In this document: in pieces, positions 38,269 to 45,163 of the stretch
Numbering within the stretch: the stretch's first letter is position 1
How the letters are laid out: every line of letters starts with the position of its first letter
NCBI GenBank assembly: GCA_945860085.1
Contig: CAMAPJ010000010.1
Location: 1 to 45,163 of the forward strand
DNA from: Synechococcus sp. UW140
Lineage (GTDB): Bacteria; Cyanobacteriota; Cyanobacteriia; PCC-6307; Cyanobiaceae
DNA: 45,163 bases
Reading direction: 5' to 3'
Notes under the pieces: model-generated
What the model was told of the DNA's origin: nothing
The model's database searches: none
Seen by the model: the letters and a program-made list of their open reading frames with translations, nothing else
Made by a program: the position numbers and the translations under genes

Positions 38269-39948
38269 ATGTTGGCACGGTGCAGCGGCGCGGCCCTGGT
38301 AGGCCTCGATGCGGTTGAGGTGGCAGTGGAGGTGGACATCACGCCGGGGTTACCGGGTGTGCTGATGGTGGGGCTGGCGGATGCGGCGGTGCAGGAGTCA
38401 CGGGAGCGGGTGCGCTCGGCCTTGCGCAACAGCGGCCTGCGCATGCCGCTCACCCGGGTAGTGGTCAACCTGGCGCCGGCGGATGTCCGCAAGGAGGGGC
38501 CTGCCTTTGATCTGCCGATCGCCTTGGCCCTGCTGCTGGCCAGCGGCCAGCTCGATCCCAGTCGGCTGGCTGGGGTCTGGGCGGCGGGTGAGTTGGGCCT
38601 CGATGGCCGGCTGCGACCCGTGCGCGGCGCCCTGGCCCTGGCCCTGGCGGCCCGAACGGCAGGGGCCAGGGCCCTGGTGCTGCCCCAGGCCAACGGGGCT
38701 GAGGCAGCCCTAGTGGAGGGACTGACCGTCTGGCCAGCCGAAACCCTCGGCCAGGTGCTGGAGCTCCTGGCCGATCCAGGCCGGGCCAGCCCCCCTAGCC
38801 CGGCGGCCCCGGAGCCGCCGGCCCAGGAGCTGGACCTGGCCGATGTGCGGGGCCAACCCCATGGCCGCCGCGCCCTAGAGATCGCTGCGGCCGGAGGCCA
38901 CCACCTCTTGCTGGTGGGCCCCCCGGGTAGTGGCAAGACGATGCTGGCCAGGCGCCTACCGGGGCTTTTGCCGCCCCTACAGCGGCAGGAGGCCCTGGAA
39001 CTGGGTCAGCTCTATTCGGTGGCGGGCCTGCTAACAAGCCAGGGAAGCCTGCCGAGGCAGCGGCCCTTCCGAGCACCTCACCACGGCTGCTCCGGCCCCG
39101 CCCTGATCGGTGGGGGCACGATCCCGCGGCCGGGCGATCTAGCCCTGGCCCACCACGGCGTGCTGTTCCTCGATGAACTGGGCGAATTTCGCCGTGATGT
39201 GCTCAACCAGCTGCGCCAGCCCCTGGAGGAAGGGGAGGTATGGATCAGCCGCACCCGGGCCCGGCTGCGTTTTCCCTGCGCCGTCACCCTGGTGGCCGCC
39301 ACCAACCCCTGCCCCTGCGGCTGGTTCGGCGACCCGGAGCGGACCTGTGTCTGCGGCGAGGCCCGGCGCCAGCGCTACTGGGGCAAACTCAGCGGCCCCT
39401 TGCTCGATCGCCTTGACCTGCAGGTGATCCTGCGCCGGCCCCATGTCCAGGAGCTTGGGCCCGACCGCCAGGCAGGCACCCTGCCACCCGGGCCCGCTCA
39501 GTCCGCCAGCGGGCGGACCAGCGGCTCCCCAGCAACGGACCAGCGGCGGTCGGGACAGGCCATCGGCCAGGCCAACCCCAACGCCCAACCTGAACCGGGC
39601 AAGCTCAGATCCCCCCAATGGCCTGGATCCCCTGGATCCACCGCCCAGGTGGCCGAGCGGGTCTGGCAGGCCCGCCAGCGCATGGCCGAGCGCAACCCCC
39701 GCGGCTGCGCCAACAGCCGACTGAGTTCAAGAGACCTGGCCAGCTGCGGCCACTTCGAGGCCGAGGCCCTGCACCTCTGGCGCTCAGCCCTCCAACATCG
39801 GGCCCTCAGTGCCCGGGCCGGCGAACGGGTGCTGCGCATGGCCCGCACAATTGCCGATCTAGCCGGGGACGCCACAGTGGATGGCCAAGCGATCGCCGAG
39901 GCTCTCACCTACCGCAGCTTCGATCGGGACAACCAGTGCTCCCCTTAG
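38269..39948 (+). CDS. comM: YifB/ComM family Mg-chelatase-like AAA+ ATPase
   Basis: A 559-aa protein with the three-part ComM layout: an N-terminal Lon-like domain (DITPGLPGVLMVGLADAAVQ; GPAFDLPIAL), an AAA+ core with Walker A GPPGSGKTM and Walker B LFLDELGEF, a zinc-binding Cys cluster (NPCPCGWFGDPERTCVC), and a C-terminal domain (SSRDLASCGHFEAEA). ComM is a hexameric helicase promoting branch migration during natural transformation. A low-complexity stretch of about 60 residues (410-465) interrupts the C-terminal part. I start at ATG 38269, one codon after an in-frame TTG. Confidence 0.9.
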   Translation: MLARCSGAALVGLDAVEVAVEVDITPGLPGVLMVGLADAAVQESRERVRSALRNSGLRMPLTRVVVNLAPADVRKEGPAFDLPIALALLLASGQLDPSRLAGVWAAGELGLDGRLRPVRGALALALAARTAGARALVLPQANGAEAALVEGLTVWPAETLGQVLELLADPGRASPPSPAAPEPPAQELDLADVRGQPHGRRALEIAAAGGHHLLLVGPPGSGKTMLARRLPGLLPPLQRQEALELGQLYSVAGLLTSQGSLPRQRPFRAPHHGCSGPALIGGGTIPRPGDLALAHHGVLFLDELGEFRRDVLNQLRQPLEEGEVWISRTRARLRFPCAVTLVAATNPCPCGWFGDPERTCVCGEARRQRYWGKLSGPLLDRLDLQVILRRPHVQELGPDRQAGTLPPGPAQSASGRTSGSPATDQRRSGQAIGQANPNAQPEPGKLRSPQWPGSPGSTAQVAERVWQARQRMAERNPRGCANSRLSSRDLASCGHFEAEALHLWRSALQHRALSARAGERVLRMARTIADLAGDATVDGQAIAEALTYRSFDRDNQCSP

Positions 39949-39978
39949 AGGTCTCTGAAGCTGGGCCAATCACCCGCC

Positions 39979-40125
39979 CTAGCGTCCATGGCGAGTGATC
40001 TCACCGGTGTAGGGCTGCACACCAATCGCCGGGGGTTGGTGCTGCTGCTCTTCCCTGGGGTTGCCGAAGGCATGGGCGAGGGAGCGACCGAACCAGCGTC
40101 CGAATAGGGCCATGAGACGGGTCAT
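39979..40125 (-). CDS. Small conserved-looking hypothetical protein
   Basis: A 48-aa protein from ATG 40125: a short amphipathic helix (MTRLMALFGRWFGRSL), then NPREEQQHQPP and the C-terminal IGVQPYTGEI. The composition looks like a real protein and not a shadow, and no gene opposes it. I recognise no family. Longer in-frame starts up to 40195 exist. Confidence 0.5.
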   Translation of the reverse strand: MTRLMALFGRWFGRSLAHAFGNPREEQQHQPPAIGVQPYTGEITRHGR

Positions 40126-40342
40126 GGATGCAGCTCCAAACAGAACTAGCCCCAGTCTTGAAGGACCGGGGCCAGTTGCCAACAGGTACAAGCACGGATC
40201 AGGTCAAGCAACCAGGCCTTGGAGACCAGGTCAAGCTAAGGGACGCGCCCCGGACTCAGATCAGGCGCTGCAGGCGAAAGGTGAATGGGCCAACCCCTTG
40301 CCTGTTCCCCGCCAGTAAGGCAGTAGTGCAAAGGCGGAGCAA

Positions 40343-40513
40343 TCAGCGACGACGGCGGCGCTGTTGGGCTTTGCGCTTGTACTTTTCAGTGGGCGTTTCG
40401 TGGTGACGCAGGCGCTTGAGGTCAGCGAAAATGCCTGCCTTGGAGACCTGGCGCTTGAAGCGGCGCAGGGCCGATTCGATGCCTTCGTTTTCGCCGACGG
40501 TGACCTGGGTCAT
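40343..40513 (-). CDS. rpsU: 30S ribosomal protein S21
   Basis: A 56-aa basic ribosomal protein: [20 protein letters not shown], then [19 protein letters not shown] and an Arg-rich end ([11 protein letters not shown]). S21 helps 30S subunits initiate at Shine-Dalgarno sites. The reading frame from ATG 40513 to TGA 40343 is full length. About 217 bp of non-coding sequence without recognisable features separates it from the 48-aa gene. Confidence 0.96.
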   Translation of the reverse strand: MTQVTVGENEGIESALRRFKRQVSKAGIFADLKRLRHHETPTEKYKRKAQQRRRRR

Positions 40514-40613
40514 GAAGCGCTTTGATGCTCAGCAGTGAATGGATCGTAGCAAGTGCCCCAGCAGGCTTCCCCAGGGGAAACGGGGCCGCTGGCAGGCCGG
40601 TGCTGATGGCAGA

Positions 40614-41699
40614 TCAGGGCAAAGCTTTCGCCTGACCCGGGGCTGCAGCTGGCAGGGCGGGCAGATTGGGGGCCGCCGCCAAGGGGACTGCAGCCGGTGC
40701 CAAGGGCGCCGCGGCCGCCGGCTTGAAGGCTTTGGCGGGTCCAACAGGCTTGGCAGATTGAAGAGGCTTCGCAGATTGAACAGCCTTGGCGGGTTGAACA
40801 GCCTTAGCGGGTTCAACAGCCTTAGAGGATTCAACAGCCTTGGCAGCTGACAGCGGTTTGGGGTTCAGGGAAACAGGCGCCTTGCTGGTCGCCCCAGGGG
40901 TTTGTTTCGGCGCGGCAGCCTGGGTCGAAACGCTTCCCTGGCGAGGGAGCGATCCTTGGCTGGGAACGGCAGATGCTCCTGAGGCCGGCGGCTTGGGCTC
41001 AGACGCTGGCTTCTCCCCCGAGAGGACCTGGGGCTTGCTAGGTGACGTCTGCTCAGCTGGCGCCTTGGGGGCCCCCAGGAGCTTCGCCGCAGGCGAGACG
41101 GGTTCAGGCGACGGGCTGGTGGCGGTGTCAGCCCCAGGCCAACTGTCGCGATAGACATAGACGTGGCCCAGGGCCCGGTTGCCGAAGCTGCGGCGCATCA
41201 CCCGCCAGCCGGGCTCGGCCACCAGCTGCAGAAAGCCAGTGCCCAGGCCGCCCGTGCGCGCCACCACCATTTCCGGGCCGGCATCGGGGCGGGTCGGTTG
41301 GGCCATCAGCAGGGTTTCAGCTGAGTCCCGCACGACGCTAAGGCGATAGACCGTCCCCAGATCGGCCGTGCCGATCCGCAGCGAGTAGCCGTTGCCATCA
41401 ATGAAGCGGTTGCAGATGCCGGTGAAATCGAAACGGGCCAGCAGCGGATCGACCACCGCCGGCCGACTGCCAGACACCGCAAAGCAGGGTCGCTGAGCGT
41501 TGCGTTGCTCGTAGATGTTCAGCTGGGCGCGGCTGCCATCGCCGATCGGAGCCGCCACGATGATGAACTTGAGCGGGTCCACCTCCTGGGTGCTGAACAT
41601 CGAGGCCTGGGCGCGGGCCTGGGGCGCTGCGGCCCACCCGGCCACCGTCAGGCCGACCAGCGAAATCAAAACAGCCAGGGGACGGACCAGGCGCGTCAT
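40614..41699 (-). CDS. DUF3747 exported protein with lysine-alanine repeat tail
   Basis: A 361-aa protein. The signal peptide ends near residue 31 (QARA). The DUF3747 domain covers about 33-185: FSTQEVDPLKFIIVAAPIG, RPCFAVSG, FDFTGICNRFIDGNGYSLRI. The remaining 175 residues are low-complexity, with six-residue repeats (KAVEPA, KAVQPA, KAVQSA, KPLQSA, KPVGPA) encoded by an 18-bp DNA repeat around 40725-40850. The tail is strongly basic and could bind cell-wall or outer-membrane polymers. The domain is cyanobacterial and of unknown function. Start ATG 41699. Confidence 0.85.
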   Translation of the reverse strand: MTRLVRPLAVLISLVGLTVAGWAAAPQARAQASMFSTQEVDPLKFIIVAAPIGDGSRAQLNIYEQRNAQRPCFAVSGSRPAVVDPLLARFDFTGICNRFIDGNGYSLRIGTADLGTVYRLSVVRDSAETLLMAQPTRPDAGPEMVVARTGGLGTGFLQLVAEPGWRVMRRSFGNRALGHVYVYRDSWPGADTATSPSPEPVSPAAKLLGAPKAPAEQTSPSKPQVLSGEKPASEPKPPASGASAVPSQGSLPRQGSVSTQAAAPKQTPGATSKAPVSLNPKPLSAAKAVESSKAVEPAKAVQPAKAVQSAKPLQSAKPVGPAKAFKPAAAAPLAPAAVPLAAAPNLPALPAAAPGQAKALP

Positions 41700-41758
41700 G
41701 GTCAGAGATCGGGCTAATGGAGAAATCGTAGAAGTCCCCCATCAACAAACCAGCGCGA

Positions 41759-41950
41759 TCAGGCCGGCTTATTAATGCGGATCGCCACCAGCAGGGCCAC
41801 CAGGGTGCCCGGAATGGAAGCGCCCAGGATCCAGCGGGTGGCGGTGACGCCTAGGTCGGGGTCTCCATAGGCAAGCTCAAAGACCGAACCGGTGGCGGCA
41901 ATGCCCAGCAGGCAGGCCAGGGCGAGAAACACGCCCGCGAGGGGTTGCAT
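41759..41950 (-). CDS. Small two-span membrane protein
   Basis: A 63-aa protein with two hydrophobic segments: PLAGVFLALACLLGIAATGS and WILGASIPGTLVALLVAI, separated by a polar loop (ELAYGDPDLG). It ends in a short basic tail. It lies directly downstream of def on the same strand (20 bp), so it may share its transcript. ATG 41950 is chosen; an in-frame ATG two codons upstream (41956) is equally possible. It looks like a conserved cyanobacterial small protein of unknown function. Confidence 0.7.
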   Translation of the reverse strand: MQPLAGVFLALACLLGIAATGSVFELAYGDPDLGVTATRWILGASIPGTLVALLVAIRINKPA

Positions 41951-41970
41951 CGGCATGGCGGTTCAGGTCC

Positions 41971-42576
41971 TCAGAGAATTGAGCGGACATGGGCCCGGTC
42001 AAAGCCCTTCTCCTTGAGGCCTTCCTCGAGCCCCGCGCCATCGCTGACCCGATCGACGAACAACACGCCGTTGAGATGGTCCATTTCGTGCTGAATGCAG
42101 CGGGCTAGCAGGCCATCGGCCTTGAGGCGGCGGCTGCGACCCATCTCACAGCGGTAGCTGACCTCGACCATGCTCGGGCGCACCACGTCTAGGTACACGC
42201 CGGGGATGCTGAGACAGCCCTCTTCGTAGGTGCAGATCGACCCTCCTTCCGCCGTGATTTCGGGGTTGATCAGCACCATGGGCGGGGTGGCCTGATTCTC
42301 CAGATCCAGATCGATCACCAGCAGTTGCTGATGGACGCCTACCTGGGGAGCCGCCAGGCCGATCCCCTTAGCCGCATACATGCTCAGCAACATCTGGCGG
42401 GCCAGCTCCCGCACCGATTCGTCCACCTTGCCGATGCGCTTGGCCGGCGTGCGCAGCACCTCATCGCCCAGGGTGTGGATCGTCATCGGCGGGGTCTCCA
42501 GGGGCTCCTTGGAGACATGCACCCCCTTGCTCGACTGCTCCGCCGAACGCGCCATCCTGGCGAAGCTGCTGGCCAA
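41971..42576 (-). CDS. def: Peptide deformylase
   Basis: A 201-aa metalloenzyme removing the formyl group from nascent protein N-termini. All three motifs are present: GIGLAAPQVG (I), EEGCLSIPG (II, Cys metal ligand) and QHEMDHLNG (III, two His ligands and catalytic Glu). About 30 extra residues precede the conserved core. ATG 42576 is chosen, but a start at 42555 or nearer the core is possible. It is divergent from the S9 peptidase. Confidence 0.95.
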   Translation of the reverse strand: MASSFARMARSAEQSSKGVHVSKEPLETPPMTIHTLGDEVLRTPAKRIGKVDESVRELARQMLLSMYAAKGIGLAAPQVGVHQQLLVIDLDLENQATPPMVLINPEITAEGGSICTYEEGCLSIPGVYLDVVRPSMVEVSYRCEMGRSRRLKADGLLARCIQHEMDHLNGVLFVDRVSDGAGLEEGLKEKGFDRAHVRSIL

Positions 42577-42632
42577 AGGACAATCCCGTTCCGACTGGGG
42601 GCGATTCTAGGAGCCGTGACAGACGGTGATCG

Positions 42633-44900
42633 GTGACGCCACCCCCTGCAGGCCTGCCGGCGTCCACCGTCGAAGGACACATCCCCAGCCTGCTGGAGCC
42701 CAAACTCCTGGCGGGCCAGCTCCATTGGCTGGAGCAGCGTCCCGATCAGCAGGGGCGTAGCACCCTGATGCGACGGCCCTTTGGGGTCAAGACCGACGCG
42801 GCGGCCGCCAGCCCCCCGGGCGAAGAGCTCACTCCGGGCGGCTGGAACCTACGCAGCCGTATCCACGGCTATGGGGGCGGGGCCTACGCCCTCGGGCAGA
42901 TCGATCGGCAAATCGATAGGCAGGTCATCGCCGTGTTTGTCGATGACCGGGACCGCTGCCTCTGGCGCCTGGATCTGGGCCCGACCGGGACGGGCCTGAG
43001 CGAGCCCATCCAGCTCACCGGGCCGGCCCCCCGGGCCTTCGGCGGCGGCCTGATTGATGCCCAGCGCCAGCGCTGGATCGGCGTGATGGAGGCAGACGGC
43101 CGCGACCAGCTGGTGGCTGTGTCCCTGCAGGGGGGCGAACCGGTGACCCTGCACCAGGCCGCCGACTTCTGCGGCTACCCAAGCCTCAGCCCTAGGGGCA
43201 GCCACCTGGCCTGGGTGGAATGGCAGCAGCCCTGCCTGCCCTGGGACCGCAGCCAGCTCTGGCTGGGCTGCTTCGACTCTGACGCGGCAGGCGTCGCTGG
43301 CGAGGGCCCGGGAGAACGCCTAAGGGCCTGCCGCCCCGTGGCGGGCTCGGACAACGCCAGCAGAGCGGCCATCTCGGTGTTCCAACCCCTTTGGCTGGGC
43401 GTGGACGCCCCAGAGGCTGCCTCAGCCAACCAGGGGCCCCTGAACCACGGCCAGGCAGGCAGCTGTGCCGCCCCAGGGACCCTTCCGGCAGACCTGCTGG
43501 TGTCCTGCGATCGCAGCGGCTGGTGGAACCTGGAGCGTCTGACGGCGGCGGAAGCGCTCACGCCGGCCGACTTGGAGCGCCCTCGTCCCAGGGGCGACAC
43601 CTTCCCTTGGACGCCCGGTGCCACCCGCGACCGCCCCAACCCGAGCCCGGCCGCGGGAGTCCCCGAGCCGCCCCTGCCCTGGCAGCCACTGCTTTGGCAG
43701 CCACTGCTGCCGATGGAGGCGGAATTTGCCACGCCCCAGTGGGTCCTGGGACTATCCACCAGCGCCTGGGATGGCAGCCAGCTGGTGGCCGCCGCCTGCT
43801 TCCAGGGACGCTGGCAGCTAGGCCGGATCGCCTGGCAGACCCCCCCAGCCGGTGGAATCGGCCAGGCAGCGGACGACGCAGGGGATTCCGCCAGCCCCCC
43901 GACCAACAGCGCCCAGGCAGCTGCCTGGATCCCCTTCGATCTGCCCTTCAGCGACTTGGGCGGCCTCTGCGCCGAGAACGGCGCCCTGGCCTGCCTCGCC
44001 AGCGGGGCCACCAGCCCCTCAGGCCTGCTGGAGCTGGAGCTCGCCAGCGGCCGCTGGCGCCACACTCCTGCCGTCACCAGTCCCTTGGCGCCCGAAGCGA
44101 TCAGCAGAGCGGAACCCCTCTGGTTCGCCGGCCATGGTGGCGCCGCCACCCACGCCTGGTTTTACCCCCCGACCGGCGGCGCCACGGCCGGCAGGGGCGC
44201 CACGGCCGAAAGCCCGCTGCTGGTCAAGGTTCATAGCGGCCCCACCGCCATGGCCCGCTGCGGCCTCAACCTGGCGATCCAGTTCTGGACCAGCCGGGGC
44301 TGGGGGGTGCTGGATGTCAACTACGGCGGCTCCACCGGCTTTGGCCGCGCCTACCGGCAACGGCTCGATCGCCACTGGGGCGTGGTGGACAGCCACGATT
44401 GCGCCGCGGCTGCCCTGGCGGTGGTGGCCGCCGGCAAGGCCTCGGCCCGGCGACTAGCCATCGAAGGGGGCAGCGCCGGCGGCTTCACCGTGTTGGCCTC
44501 CCTCTGTTGCAGCGATGTGTTCCGGGCAGGGGCCTGCCGCTACGCCGTCAGCGACCTAGAGGGCCTCGTGGCTGATGGCCACCGCTTTGAGGCCCACTAC
44601 CTCGACAGCCTGGTGGGCCCCTGGCCCGAGCAGCGGGCCAGCTATCAAGAGCGCTCCCCCCTGCACCACGCCGACCGCATCCAGGCGCCGGTGATTTTTT
44701 TTCAGGGTCTCGATGACCAGGTGGTGCCCCCCTCCCAAACCGATTCCATGGCCGAGGCCCTGGGACGCCGGAGCATCCCCGTGGAAGTGCACCGCTTCGC
44801 AGGCGAGGGCCATGGCTTCCGCAGTGGCGCCGTCCGGGTCGCCGTGTTGGAGGCCACCGAAGCCTTCTTCAATCGCCACTTCGGCCTGGGGTGCCCCTGA
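42633..44900 (+). CDS. S9 family (prolyl-oligopeptidase-like) serine peptidase
   Basis: A 755-aa two-domain peptidase. The N-terminal ~500 residues are beta-propeller-like (repeats such as YPSLSPRGSHLAWVEW), interrupted by low-complexity Ala/Pro-rich insertions at about 260-350 and 410-435. The C-terminal alpha/beta-hydrolase domain has the nucleophile in GGSAGGF (Ser614), the acid in GLDDQVVPPSQ (Asp695) and the His in GEGHGF (His727). NYGGSTGFGRAYR is typical of acylaminoacyl-peptidase-like S9C members. There is no signal peptide, so it is cytosolic. The start is GTG 42633. The stop overlaps the next gene by one base. Confidence 0.92.
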   Translation: MTPPPAGLPASTVEGHIPSLLEPKLLAGQLHWLEQRPDQQGRSTLMRRPFGVKTDAAAASPPGEELTPGGWNLRSRIHGYGGGAYALGQIDRQIDRQVIAVFVDDRDRCLWRLDLGPTGTGLSEPIQLTGPAPRAFGGGLIDAQRQRWIGVMEADGRDQLVAVSLQGGEPVTLHQAADFCGYPSLSPRGSHLAWVEWQQPCLPWDRSQLWLGCFDSDAAGVAGEGPGERLRACRPVAGSDNASRAAISVFQPLWLGVDAPEAASANQGPLNHGQAGSCAAPGTLPADLLVSCDRSGWWNLERLTAAEALTPADLERPRPRGDTFPWTPGATRDRPNPSPAAGVPEPPLPWQPLLWQPLLPMEAEFATPQWVLGLSTSAWDGSQLVAAACFQGRWQLGRIAWQTPPAGGIGQAADDAGDSASPPTNSAQAAAWIPFDLPFSDLGGLCAENGALACLASGATSPSGLLELELASGRWRHTPAVTSPLAPEAISRAEPLWFAGHGGAATHAWFYPPTGGATAGRGATAESPLLVKVHSGPTAMARCGLNLAIQFWTSRGWGVLDVNYGGSTGFGRAYRQRLDRHWGVVDSHDCAAAALAVVAAGKASARRLAIEGGSAGGFTVLASLCCSDVFRAGACRYAVSDLEGLVADGHRFEAHYLDSLVGPWPEQRASYQERSPLHHADRIQAPVIFFQGLDDQVVPPSQTDSMAEALGRRSIPVEVHRFAGEGHGFRSGAVRVAVLEATEAFFNRHFGLGCP

Positions 44901-45163
44901 TGGGGTCCCTGCTAGCAACATCCTTGGCGGCCCAGGGGGCCAATCAGCTCCCCGATCAGCTCCCCGATCAGCTCCCCAATCGGCTGGCGGATCTGATGAC
45001 CCATCCCTGGCTGGATCAACTCGCCCGGCCCCTGGCGCCCCTGCTTGCGACCCTGGGACCCTGGCTGAAACCACCGCTCCTGCTCTGGACTGCAGCCCTG
45101 TCCTCCCTGCCGACCTGGCTGCAGGAGCCGGCGCGGGGATTGCCCTGGCTGCTGCTGGCCATG
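44900..45163 (+). CDS. Unidentified hydrophobic protein, cut by the window edge
   Basis: An open frame from ATG 44900 (TGATG overlap with the peptidase stop) to the end of the window, 88 codons without a stop. It begins MGSLLATSLAAQGANQLPDQ and then repeats QLPD, encoded by three 12-bp units ATCAGCTCCCC(G/A) at 44943-44978. Trp/Leu/Pro-rich hydrophobic stretches follow (PWLKPPLLLWTAALSSLP), suggesting a membrane protein. The family cannot be told from this part. Confidence 0.6.
   Translation, partial: MGSLLATSLAAQGANQLPDQLPDQLPNRLADLMTHPWLDQLARPLAPLLATLGPWLKPPLLLWTAALSSLPTWLQEPARGLPWLLLAM

Noticed and set aside
38027-38278. An 83-codon minus-strand frame between the HIT and comM-like genes
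   Set aside because: Part of it (FTEQVPPLFEVGMVRVFESA) looks protein-like, but it includes the G11 tract, overlaps the HIT start and matches nothing I recognise.

Overview
The window is a chromosomal piece of a high-GC picocyanobacterium of the Cyanobium / alpha-cyanobacterial Synechococcus type. The evidence is psbX next to ycf66, a high-light-inducible protein, CP12, DUF2301, DUF3747 and PRC-barrel proteins typical of cyanobacteria, and a circularly permuted two-piece tmRNA whose tag reads ANNIVRFSRQAAPVAA, the form known from marine Synechococcus and Prochlorococcus. Genes are dense, many overlap by 1-4 bases, and several use TTG or GTG starts. There is no IS element, prophage, CRISPR array or rRNA operon.

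Layout. 1-410 has no gene, possibly the tail of a cobalamin-type riboswitch. 411-1327: two small exported proteins. 1424-6028: aspartoacylase-like hydrolase (-), then an overlapping + run of Xi-class GST, DUF2301 membrane protein and ABC-F ATPase. 6190-6405: CP12, followed by a perfect 20-bp palindrome and a terminator. 6636-12087: Obg GTPase (-), MalK-type ATPase (+), MutS2 (-), VOC protein (-). 12182-15646: NHLM-like HlyD adaptor and a small membrane protein (+) facing a TolC protein (-). The TolC gene ends an overlapping (-) chain hemB - two paralogous membrane minigenes - tolC. 17205-19699: DnaJ (-), a secreted thioredoxin-like protein (+), a GAP-family membrane protein (-). 19740-20389: a decayed autotransporter beta-barrel. 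20528-20868: the permuted ssrA gene (-). 20871-28141: an RNA methyltransferase, a YqjE/YqjD-like pair (-), SMC, and a PRC-barrel protein with a repetitive tail. 28326-32419: MsrB, LpxB-like glycosyltransferase, tRNA-Leu(GAG), AccC, YggT. 32497-35299: psbX, ycf66, two consecutive lipoproteins. 35401-38073: Hlip, SbmA/BacA-like ABC exporter and HIT protein, all (-). 38269-41950: ComM-type AAA ATPase, a 48-aa protein, ribosomal protein S21, a DUF3747 protein and a 63-aa membrane protein. 41971-45163: peptide deformylase (-), an S9 peptidase (+), and an unidentified gene cut by the window edge.

Most genes are housekeeping: translation and ribosome rescue (ssrA, rpsU, def, obg, ABC-F), chromosome maintenance (smc, mutS2, comM), tetrapyrrole and fatty-acid synthesis (hemB, accC), photosynthesis (psbX, ycf66, hli, cp12) and the envelope (TolC, HlyD, SbmA-like, LpxB-like, lipoproteins). 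The least explained parts are the HlyD/TolC neighbourhood with its minigenes, the autotransporter remnant, the 15-bp repeat tail of the PRC-barrel gene with a second reading frame that resembles pentapeptide repeats, and a set of locus-specific 12-20 bp tandem repeats in non-coding gaps, several of them between convergent genes.
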